A DNA stretch of 12,659 bases from Bryobacterales bacterium (lineage in GTDB: Bacteria > Acidobacteriota > Terriglobia > Bryobacterales > Bryobacteraceae). The stretch lies in the NCBI GenBank assembly GCA_003142355.1, contig PLMF01000083.1:24250-36908 (forward strand), in the 5' to 3' direction. This document shows positions 7,396 through 12,659 of the stretch, one piece after another. The translations under genes and the position numbers were made by a program. The notes under the pieces were generated by a model. The model ran no database searches and had not been told where the DNA came from. It saw only the letters and a list, made by a program, of their open reading frames with translations. Position 1 is the first letter of the stretch. Each line of letters begins with the position of its first letter.

Positions 7396-7637
7396 CAGCG
7401 TTCCTTCACCGCCGGGCGAAGCTTGTTCTTGATTCTCGCCACCAGGCGTTTTTCCGCCGGATCCACCCCGTTTGCATAGACTTCATTCAGGCGAAGCAAC
7501 ATCTCTTCCCGCCGCCGCCGTTTTAGAAACTCGGCGACTGCCAGCGCGAAGAGCCGGCTGCGGCTCAGCCTCATCAGCCGTGCGGTCTCGTCCGCTTCCC
7601 GCAATAGCCCGTCATTGATTGAGATGGCGGTCTTCAT
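7392..7637 (-). CDS. Ribbon-helix-helix antitoxin (MazE/CopG-like)
   Basis: The 81-residue protein begins MKTAISINDGLLREADETAR, a ribbon-helix-helix N-terminus (beta strand KTAISI, then two helices with SRSRLFALAVAEFLKRRR). The C-terminal part, rich in charged residues, would wrap around the toxin. It lies directly upstream of the toxin gene with a 4-nt overlap, the usual antitoxin-first order. Proteins of this type bind their own promoter as dimers, alone or with toxin. No Shine-Dalgarno sequence precedes the ATG; the -10 element lies so close that the leader is only a few nucleotides long. The upstream repeats described separately are the probable operator. Function follows from fold and position; sequence similarity to named antitoxins cannot be checked here. 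Confidence 0.87.
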   Translation of the reverse strand: MKTAISINDGLLREADETARLMRLSRSRLFALAVAEFLKRRRREEMLLRLNEVYANGVDPAEKRLVARIKNKLRPAVKERW

Positions 7638-7682
7638 GTACTACCAGAAATTATACCGGATTTCCGACCAGATGGTACTACC
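7638..7682 (-). promoter_or_regulatory. Promoter and repeated operator of the toxin-antitoxin pair
   Basis: On the minus strand a perfect TATAAT lies at 7655-7650, which puts the transcription start near 7643, about 6 nt before the antitoxin ATG. The 8-mer GTACTACC (plus strand) occurs twice, at 7638-7645 and 7675-7682, start to start 37 bp. The outer copy sits in GGTACTACC (7674-7682), an odd-centred palindrome. One copy covers the transcription start and the other the -35 position, so a bound ribbon-helix-helix dimer would block RNA polymerase. No -35 consensus is seen. Confidence 0.6.
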
Positions 7683-7752
7683 TCCTGCGCAGGCGAGCGA
7701 TGAGACTGCGGCCTGGCAGTGCGCGGCTTTGGGCCCCGCCGAATCCGGGAAG

Positions 7753-7758
7753 GATGAT
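7753..7758 (+). promoter_or_regulatory. Possible -10 element of the FKBP gene
   Basis: GATGAT at 7753-7758 with TTGGGC at 7729-7734 (18-bp spacing) forms a weak promoter candidate. The start codon follows 11 nt after the -10, leaving almost no leader and no Shine-Dalgarno sequence. Confidence 0.3.
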
Positions 7759-7769
7759 AGCCTGGACAG

Positions 7770-8516
7770 ATGCGTGCATTTCTGTTGCTGGTACCGGTCG
7801 TGCTGATGGCGCAAAGCACGGCTCCCAAGGCTCCCGCAGCCCAGCCGACGACTGCGGCTCCGGCGGCCAAGACCGCGCCCCAATCCGCTTCCGCGCCGAA
7901 GGCCGCGGCGCCGGTGCTGGAGACCGACGAAGAGAAGACCGTCTACGCTCTGGGCCTTCAGGTGTACCGGTCGCTGGCCCAGTTTGACCTCTCACCGGCC
8001 GAACTGGAGCTAATCGAGCGCGCCCTTGCCGACGCCGCGGCCGGCAAACCGGCGGTGGATGCGAACCAATGGGCGCCCAGGCTTCAGCCTTTCGGGCAGG
8101 CCCGCTCGGCCCGTGTGGCGGAGAAGCAGAAGGCCGCCTCCACGGCGTATCTGGCAAAGGCGGCCGCGGAGCCAGGCGCGCTCAAGACAGAGTCCGGACT
8201 GATCTACATGGACCTCCAGCCCGGAACCGGCGTCTCGCCCAAGGCCTCCGATTCGGTGAAGGTGAACTATCGGGGCACACTGATCGACGGAACGGAGTTT
8301 GACAGCTCTTACAAGCGCAATCAACCCGCGCAGTTCCCGCTGAGCGGCGTGATTCGCTGCTGGACCGAAGGCGTGCAGAAAATGAAGGTCGGTGGGAAGG
8401 CCCGGCTGGTATGCCCGTCCGAGATCGCGTACGGGGACAACGGCCACCCGCCCGCGATTCTGGGCGGAGCCACGCTGATTTTCGAAATCGAGCTGTTGGA
8501 GATTGGCGGACATTGA
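7770..8516 (+). CDS. Exported FKBP-type peptidyl-prolyl cis-trans isomerase (Mip/FkpA-like)
   Basis: The 248-residue protein has a short Sec signal (MRAFLLLVPVVLMAQS), an Ala/Pro-rich linker up to about residue 48, a helical N-terminal part (about 50-135) like the dimerisation region of Mip/FkpA, and a complete FKBP domain (about 140-245). The domain shows VKVNYRGTLIDGTEFDSSY, FPLSGVIRCWTEGVQKMKVG and SEIAYGDNG in order, with expected pocket residues Y167, D178, W198 and Y221. It would speed proline isomerisation during folding of exported proteins in the periplasm. There is no lipobox cysteine after the signal. The two cysteines (C197, C215) lie in the FKBP domain at places where Mip-type proteins often have them. 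The gene is divergent from the toxin-antitoxin pair and monocistronic; it has no evident link with the sugar genes other than serving exported proteins in general. Confidence 0.92.
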   Translation: MRAFLLLVPVVLMAQSTAPKAPAAQPTTAAPAAKTAPQSASAPKAAAPVLETDEEKTVYALGLQVYRSLAQFDLSPAELELIERALADAAAGKPAVDANQWAPRLQPFGQARSARVAEKQKAASTAYLAKAAAEPGALKTESGLIYMDLQPGTGVSPKASDSVKVNYRGTLIDGTEFDSSYKRNQPAQFPLSGVIRCWTEGVQKMKVGGKARLVCPSEIAYGDNGHPPAILGGATLIFEIELLEIGGH

Positions 8517-8604
8517 GTTCGGCTGGGGGCGTTCCATCATGCGAACCGGGCCGCCAGCGTCACTACCGAGCGCGCTGGGATTTCGACCGAATGGGCGATT
8601 TTCC

Positions 8605-8626
8605 GGGCGCCGTGGGCCTGGCGCCC
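8605..8626. terminator. GC-rich hairpin between convergent genes
   Basis: Arms GGGCGCC (8605-8611) and GGCGCCC (8620-8626) form a perfect 7-bp stem with an 8-nt loop between the ends of the FKBP and DUF362 genes. No T-run follows on either strand, so terminator function is only a guess from position. Confidence 0.35.
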
Positions 8627-8636
8627 TGCGGTATGG

Positions 8637-9821
8637 TCAGGCGGCTTCGGGGCCGTGTTGCGGCGTCACCCAGCCCAGGTTGAAGGGCAGCTCCGTCATG
8701 GGGCCCTGCCACTGCAGCTCCTTGTCGATATCGGCATGCAAGCGGTAGGGCTTCTTGACGTCGGCAACTTTCGCGCCGATCACGTCGATCTTGCTTTCAT
8801 CGAACTGGCCCAACTGGAGCGCGCCGCAGTACTTGACGTAGCCCATCCACTCCGGGTCGATACCCATACATTCAGCGGCGATGCGGTCGGTGGCGACGAA
8901 ATCCGCCGACGCAATGGCCAGCCGTGAGGCTACCGGGGTACCCGAACCGGGACCGTTTCCTTCCATGCCCTCATGGCCATCGATCACCGAAGCGCCCCAG
9001 CTCGGCGCCAGGCGCTGCGCCGTCAGGAGCATGTTGTAGTGGGTCTGGCGGAGACCGACGTGGAACTTGCGCTTTTCGTTCCAGAAGGGGGTTTCTCTCG
9101 GCGCACTGTGCAGCGGTGCTCCCAGTACCATGTTCTTGATCGACAGCGAAGCGATGGCGGTGTTGTGGGTTTTCAGCATGGCCGAGGAGATCACGAAGGC
9201 CTCCGGGTCGAGCAGCCGCGCTGCCAGACGCATCGGGACGATATGGAGGTCCTTGTCGAGCACCGCGATTCGTTCGAACTTGGCTTCCACGTTGAGATCG
9301 ATCAGTTGCACCTGCTGCTTCTTGTACTCCGCGGGCAAAGCCGTGAACTTGAAGTTTTCGAAGCCCTGCAGGGTATTCCCGGCTGACGATTCGGCAATGA
9401 CGACCGGCCCCTTGAAGTGCTCGGACAGATAGTCCAGTATCCCGCGTACGGCGTCGACATGGTTCGCCGCCAACTGGTTCACCGTGCTGACGAAGTTCGG
9501 CTTGATGACCACGTATTTCCGGGTCCTCAGCTTCGGCTGCAGGTCCTTGTCGACGGCCATCAGGGCGTCGTATATGTTCTTGCGGCGGTCGTCTCCGTGG
9601 GTCAGCGCCACAGTAGCCCTGCGCTCCAGCTCAGGGAACGGCTCGGGGTTGCCCCCCATCATCATCATTCCTCGTCCGCGTCCGCCTGCCCTGGGCTGAC
9701 CCGGAACGGCCGGCGCCTGGCCGGGGGGTGGTGCCTGTTGGGCCGACACGACGCGGCTACGCAGCAACGCCGCGGCTCCTGCCAATTGAAACAGACTCCT
9801 GCGCGGAAGGCCTTTTTCCAT
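8637..9821 (-). CDS. Tat-exported DUF362 domain protein
   Basis: The 394-residue protein starts with a twin-arginine signal (LPRRSLFQLAGAAALL) and cleavage is likely near VSAQ|QA. A Pro/Gly/Arg-rich segment follows at about 28-62, including four consecutive methionines (52-55). The rest is a DUF362 domain: KYVVIKPNFVS at about 102-112, VIAESSAG at about 141-148, SAMLKTHN at about 213-220, LSIKNMVLGAP at about 226-236 and VIDGHEGMEGNGPGSG at about 279-294. DUF362 proteins are widespread, often next to redox genes and sometimes fused to ferredoxin domains; here no cysteine cluster for an iron-sulfur centre is seen. Their reaction is not settled, so no function is assigned. ATG at 9821 is well supported, with AGGAGG at 9835-9830 and 8-nt spacing. 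The GH97 gene lies 109 bp upstream on the same strand. Confidence 0.85.
   Translation of the reverse strand: MEKGLPRRSLFQLAGAAALLRSRVVSAQQAPPPGQAPAVPGQPRAGGRGRGMMMMGGNPEPFPELERRATVALTHGDDRRKNIYDALMAVDKDLQPKLRTRKYVVIKPNFVSTVNQLAANHVDAVRGILDYLSEHFKGPVVIAESSAGNTLQGFENFKFTALPAEYKKQQVQLIDLNVEAKFERIAVLDKDLHIVPMRLAARLLDPEAFVISSAMLKTHNTAIASLSIKNMVLGAPLHSAPRETPFWNEKRKFHVGLRQTHYNMLLTAQRLAPSWGASVIDGHEGMEGNGPGSGTPVASRLAIASADFVATDRIAAECMGIDPEWMGYVKYCGALQLGQFDESKIDVIGAKVADVKKPYRLHADIDKELQWQGPMTELPFNLGWVTPQHGPEAA
9657..9668. repeat. Four CAT trinucleotides
   Basis: Four CAT units, next to a run of six C, encode the four methionines of the DUF362 protein's low-complexity segment on the minus strand. Unit changes would keep the frame, but slippage in the neighbouring C-run would not. 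Confidence 0.7.
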
Positions 9822-9855
9822 GACGTTCGCCTCCTAAGTCATACGCCCTTATATT

Positions 9856-9905
9856 CCGATCCAGGGATTTCAAGCGGGTAATCCTCTCCTGAACTCCCTG
9901 ATCGG
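9856..9905 (-). promoter_or_regulatory. Long imperfect hairpin upstream of the DUF362 gene
   Basis: Plus-strand arms 9856-9867 (CCGATCCAGGGA) and 9895-9905 (TCCCTGATCGG) pair over 11 bp with one bulged base and a 27-nt loop. A shorter pairing inside it, GGATT with AATCC on the minus strand, uses part of the same arm, so the two foldings exclude each other. The element lies between the GH97 and DUF362 genes, 20 nt before the AGGAGG ribosome site. It may end the GH97 transcript or act in the DUF362 leader. Confidence 0.35.
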
Positions 9906-9909
9906 TGCC

Positions 9910-9915
9910 AGTATA
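9910..9915 (-). promoter_or_regulatory. Possible -10 element of the DUF362 gene
   Basis: The minus strand reads TATACT at 9915-9910, the same hexamer as before the GH97 gene. No -35 consensus is seen. Transcription would begin near 9903, giving a leader of about 80 nt that holds most of the hairpin. Confidence 0.35.
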
Positions 9916-9930
9916 ACACGAGGCCGCGCA

Positions 9931-11997
9931 TTAACTCGCCGGGCGGAACCGGATCGCGCACCCGCCGCCCGGCGCCAGATCCAACTTGAGCTTCACGCCG
10001 GCGTCGACGTTGTTCCTGGTGATGGTCACGTGCTTCGGAGCCGTCGCCGCGTCCGGAGCGTCGGCGTAGATCTCGGCCGTAAACTGGCCGGGACCCAGGA
10101 ACGTGAGCGGCAGATCGAGTTGCCTGGGATCCCAGTTCGTGATGGCGCCGAGGTACCACTCCTTTCCCACGCGCCGCGCGATCACCGCGTATCGCCCCAC
10201 TTCGCCGCTGATCATTCGAGTCTCGTCAAACGAAGTCGGGACTTCCTTGATGAATTCGAAGGCGGGTTGATTGGCGTATGCCGCGGGACGGTCCGAAACC
10301 ATTTGCAGCGGGCTTTCCAGGACCACGTACAACGCCAACTGGTGGGCCCGCGTGCCCAACACCTTCGGGTCCCTCTGCTGCGCCACGAACTCGGCCTTGG
10401 TGGAGTTGTCGAAGCCGCCTGGTGTATAGTCCATGGGACCGGCCAGCTCACGGGTGAACGGAATCATGGTGTTGTGATCGGGGTCGGGCAGAGCGCTCCA
10501 TTTGTTGTACTCCAGCCCCAGAATGCCCTCATGCGTGAGCACGTTGGGATAAGTGCGCCGCATCCCGGTCGGGGGATTCGCACCGTGGAAATCGATCATG
10601 AGGTGATGCTCGGCCGCCAGCTTGGCCGTGCGACGGTAGAAATCCACCATGCGCTGGTCGTTGCTGTCCATGAAATCGATCTTCACCCCTGCCACACCCC
10701 ATTTCTCGTACAGCGGGAAGGCATCCGCCATCTGGCGCTCCGCCGAGGTCCAGTGCAGCCACAGCCAGATTTTGACGTTCTTGCTGGCGGCGTAACGGAT
10801 GATCTCCGGCATGTCGATCTGCGGGCTCATCGTAGTGACGTCGTTCGGTCCGGACCAGCCGGCATCCACCAGCATGTACGGGAAGCCGGAACTGGCCGCG
10901 AAATCGGTGTAATAGTTCATGGTCCTGGTATCCATGGCGCCCCTGAAATCGGTTCCGGTGGTGCTGTTCCCCGACCACCAGCCCCACGAGGATTTGCCGG
11001 GCTTGATCCAGCTTGTGTCGGCCAGGGCGCACGGCGGGTTGAGGTTCAGGATGATGTTCGATTCGATCAGCCGCCCGGGGTGGTCCGCGATCATGAGCAC
11101 GCGCCAGGGGGAATTGTGGGGCAGAAAACCGGTGACGGCGATTCCGGGCTCGTCGAGGCTCGGCGAGAGGCGCACCGCCAGCGTGGTGTTGGCATTCTCC
11201 GCGGACGGATTGGTGATGAACATGCCGGCGTATTGGTCCAGGTCGGCCTCGGTAATGGCCATCCAGGCAATGCCCGGAATTTCGGTCAGCAGCGGCAGGC
11301 CGATGAGTTGGTCCGTCAGCAGACGGGTGAGGCTCGACCGCACCCAGTCGCCCTCGTAGCTGGTGCGATAACTCTTCCGGTAGAGAGGATACACGGCGCC
11401 GTCCCGGGCGAAGTGGAACTCGGTGAGTTCCCGGGCCAGCCGGAACTCCCGGACCTGTGTCTGTCGCTGCTGCGGCACCACGTACCGGAACGCCACGCCA
11501 TCGTCATAAGCGCGCGCCTCTATGGCGAGGTTGCGGTTTGACATGCTGGTCTCCTGCAGATTCAGGCGCAGGGCGTGGTAGTGGTCCCTCACGGGATTGT
11601 TCTTGCCTGCCACCAGCCGGTAGGTCTCGTCTTTCTCGGTGCGGTCGGCCGAGACAATTCTCACGGTCGTGCCCAAGGCCGGCTGGCCCTGGAGCTCCAG
11701 GCCAAGCCGGGAAGAGAGCAGTACGGGATGGCCGTTGTAAGACACGCGATAGGCGATCTGGCCGCCCTGCGGTGAAACCTGCGGGACCGCGGGCGCCCCG
11801 CGGCCCGCGCCCTGTGCGCCCGCGGGCGCCTGTCCGCCCCGGCCTCCGGGCGGCATGGGCTGCGGTGTCGAAAGAGTTTCGAAAGCGATTTCCAGTTTCG
11901 AATCCGGGGATTTCAGCGCTTCCGATCCGCTCTGCGCGGCAAGAGGAAGTACCGAGAGAAAAGATGCGATCAGTGAAACCTTGTAGCCATCACGCAT
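9931..11997 (-). CDS. Secreted glycoside hydrolase family 97 (retaining, alpha-galactosidase-like)
   Basis: The 688-residue protein has a Sec signal (MRDGYKVSLIASFLSVLPLAAQ). An N-terminal beta-sandwich (to about residue 275) is followed by a TIM barrel from about 330 (ADTSWIKPGKSSWGWWSG) and a C-terminal beta domain from about 595, the normal GH97 order and length. GVKIDFMDSND places D441 where retaining GH97 enzymes carry the nucleophile, and E496 in GILGLEYNKW lies 55 residues later, matching the acid/base spacing recalled for BtGH97b. Inverting SusB-type alpha-glucosidases use glutamate bases instead, so alpha-galactosidase-like activity is inferred. A Gly/Pro/Arg-rich insert at about 45-78 interrupts the N-terminal domain. 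ATG at 11997 is preferred because AAGGAG lies 6 nt upstream and the signal begins there; ATG at 12033 would add 12 polar residues and lies at the predicted promoter. Confidence 0.9.
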   Translation of the reverse strand: MRDGYKVSLIASFLSVLPLAAQSGSEALKSPDSKLEIAFETLSTPQPMPPGGRGGQAPAGAQGAGRGAPAVPQVSPQGGQIAYRVSYNGHPVLLSSRLGLELQGQPALGTTVRIVSADRTEKDETYRLVAGKNNPVRDHYHALRLNLQETSMSNRNLAIEARAYDDGVAFRYVVPQQRQTQVREFRLARELTEFHFARDGAVYPLYRKSYRTSYEGDWVRSSLTRLLTDQLIGLPLLTEIPGIAWMAITEADLDQYAGMFITNPSAENANTTLAVRLSPSLDEPGIAVTGFLPHNSPWRVLMIADHPGRLIESNIILNLNPPCALADTSWIKPGKSSWGWWSGNSTTGTDFRGAMDTRTMNYYTDFAASSGFPYMLVDAGWSGPNDVTTMSPQIDMPEIIRYAASKNVKIWLWLHWTSAERQMADAFPLYEKWGVAGVKIDFMDSNDQRMVDFYRRTAKLAAEHHLMIDFHGANPPTGMRRTYPNVLTHEGILGLEYNKWSALPDPDHNTMIPFTRELAGPMDYTPGGFDNSTKAEFVAQQRDPKVLGTRAHQLALYVVLESPLQMVSDRPAAYANQPAFEFIKEVPTSFDETRMISGEVGRYAVIARRVGKEWYLGAITNWDPRQLDLPLTFLGPGQFTAEIYADAPDAATAPKHVTITRNNVDAGVKLKLDLAPGGGCAIRFRPAS

Positions 11998-12035
11998 GTC
12001 ACGCTCCTTCACGAACCGGAGTTTCAGTGACAATT

Positions 12036-12041
12036 AGTATA
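12036..12041 (-). promoter_or_regulatory. -10 element of the GH97 gene
   Basis: The minus strand reads TATACT at 12041-12036. Transcription would begin near 12029, giving a leader of about 32 nt with AAGGAG before ATG at 11997. No -35 match is seen at the usual spacing. Confidence 0.45.
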
Positions 12042-12128
12042 CGCAATTTCGTGATGAGCATTCTCCAACTGCGACCCTGGTTTGTCGACAGCGTTGGTTG
12101 ACATCCCTGCCGGCCAAGCGCGCAGATC

Positions 12129-12270
12129 CATCGAGGTCCATGGCGGCCTTCAGCCCTTCCTCGATTTCACGCACGGACTCAAGCGGCAGAGTCCCTGGCC
12201 TCTTGGTCGGATTGGCGCGGTCCAGCGTGGTCACTTGTCACTCGGCAAAGCTCGTCTTCGGCAGGCCGTC
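12129..12270 (-). pseudogene. Broken C-terminal half of a MazF/PemK-like toxin gene
   Basis: On the minus strand one frame gives DGLPKTSFAE, a TGA stop at 12240-12238, then QVTTLDRANPTKRPGTLPLE and SVREIEEGLKAAMDLD. This matches the end of PemK/MazF toxins: a GLPKxSxA stretch, a QVxTLD strand, and a final helix like EIEEGLKAALDL. The order and spacing fit the family, but the frame is interrupted by TGA, the N-terminal half is missing, and it reads on past the usual end to 12034. It is therefore a remnant. It fills most of the 302-bp interval between the GH97 and secretin genes; the rest of that interval (11998-12128) holds the GH97 promoter and nothing else I can support. The match is by eye. 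Confidence 0.5.
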
Positions 12271-12299
12271 AGTTGGTCCCGTGTCTTTCGTTCCACAGC

Positions 12300-12659
12300 T
12301 CACCGAGGTGGGGCAGTGGGCGATTTTGCCGGGGCCGCCGCGGGTGGCGGGCTCTGCTGAGCCGGCGCCGTTACCGGCAGCAAGCTTTGTACCAATGTCT
12401 CGATGGGGATTGCCGCGGCCGGTGGCTCGACCGGTACGGGGCCTGTAGAATCGAGCCCTGGAGTCCGCGGATACTGGCCCGTGTTTGGTTTGAGAAATGG
12501 CGTCGGATACTTCAACTCAAACACGGGCTGACCGGCGGGGATCGGGCGAACCAGCTCAGGCGTCACAATGACGATCAGTTCCGTGTTTTGCTTGCTGACG
12601 GATTTGGACTGGAAAAGCTTTCCCAAGAGCGGGATGTCTCCGATGAAAGGAATCTTCTC
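12300..12659 (-). CDS. C-terminus of a type II/III secretin, CpaC/RcpA-like, partial
   Basis: The frame is open from the right window edge and ends with TGA at 12302-12300, giving 119 visible residues; the N-terminal part lies beyond the window. It begins EKIPFIGDIPLLGKLFQSKS, the hallmark end of the secretin barrel, and continues NTELIVIVTPELVRPI, as in secretins. ELVRPIPAGQP and the following FELKYPTPFLKP fit the CpaC/RcpA group, which forms the outer-membrane channel of Tad/Flp pili. PilQ or GspD cannot be excluded from this part alone. The tail from about residue 75 is rich in Pro and Ala (APAQQSPPPAAAPAKS) and is low in complexity. Other Tad genes would be expected to the right of the window. 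No Shine-Dalgarno or start can be judged. Confidence 0.82.
   Translation of the reverse strand, partial: EKIPFIGDIPLLGKLFQSKSVSKQNTELIVIVTPELVRPIPAGQPVFELKYPTPFLKPNTGQYPRTPGLDSTGPVPVEPPAAAIPIETLVQSLLPVTAPAQQSPPPAAAPAKSPTAPPR

Noticed and set aside
10030..11541. Open frame of about 503 codons on the plus strand across the GH97 gene
   Set aside because: Antisense to a complete GH97 gene with catalytic motifs; the translation has no recognisable pattern.
12098..12103. TTGACA on the plus strand as a -35 element
   Set aside because: The hexamer 17 bp downstream (CAGATC) is not a -10 match and no plus-strand gene follows; it lies within or next to the toxin remnant.
12238..12240. In-frame TGA in the MazF-like remnant read as selenocysteine
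   Set aside because: No sign of a selenocysteine insertion element or selenoprotein family, and the N-terminal half is missing; simple decay explains it.
1..12659. A mobile element, CRISPR array or phage defence island
   Set aside because: No transposase, integrase, long terminal inverted repeat, tRNA attachment site or regularly spaced repeat was seen; toxin-antitoxin traces alone do not show a defence island.

Overview
The window looks like chromosomal DNA of a soil Acidobacteriota member, probably of the Solibacter/Bryobacter type. This is inferred from the high GC content, several exported proteins with Gly/Arg/Pro-rich inserts, Tat-exported Gfo/Idh/MocA and DUF362 proteins, secreted glycoside hydrolases of families GH2 and GH97, and a high density of toxin-antitoxin genes. 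No marker gene is present, so the taxonomic call is an inference.

Layout. The left edge (1-206) holds the 3' end of a HigA-like HTH antitoxin gene and, on the opposite strand, a decayed piece of a PemK/MazF-type toxin. An MFS sugar-acid-type transporter (246-1529, +) converges on a Tat-exported Gfo/Idh/MocA oxidoreductase (1571-3031, -); a perfect 11-bp inverted repeat sits between them. A compact divergent promoter region (3032-3133) separates the oxidoreductase from a plus-strand pair: an L-fucose/L-arabinose isomerase-like protein (3134-4471) and a secreted GH2 glycosidase (4500-6971), 28 nt apart and probably co-transcribed. A complete MazEF-type toxin-antitoxin pair follows on the minus strand (7045-7637), with its own promoter and a repeated GTACTACC element. 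Divergent from it is an exported FKBP-type prolyl isomerase (7770-8516, +). It converges on a Tat-exported DUF362 protein (8637-9821, -). Upstream of that, on the same strand, lies a secreted GH97 glycosidase whose residues fit the retaining, alpha-galactosidase-like branch (9931-11997, -). The right edge has a broken MazF-like remnant (about 12129-12270, -) and the C-terminus of a CpaC/RcpA-like secretin (12300-12659, -).

How the parts may work together. GH2 and GH97 would release sugars from oligo- or polysaccharides outside the cytoplasm, the MFS protein would import a small (probably acidic) sugar, and the isomerase-like protein would act on a sugar inside the cell. The Tat-exported oxidoreductase may act on a sugar in the periplasm. 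No gene identifies the substrate, there is no SusC/SusD pair and no regulator gene, so this is a loose carbohydrate-use neighbourhood and not a defined utilisation locus. I see no tRNA, rRNA, CRISPR array, insertion sequence or phage gene.
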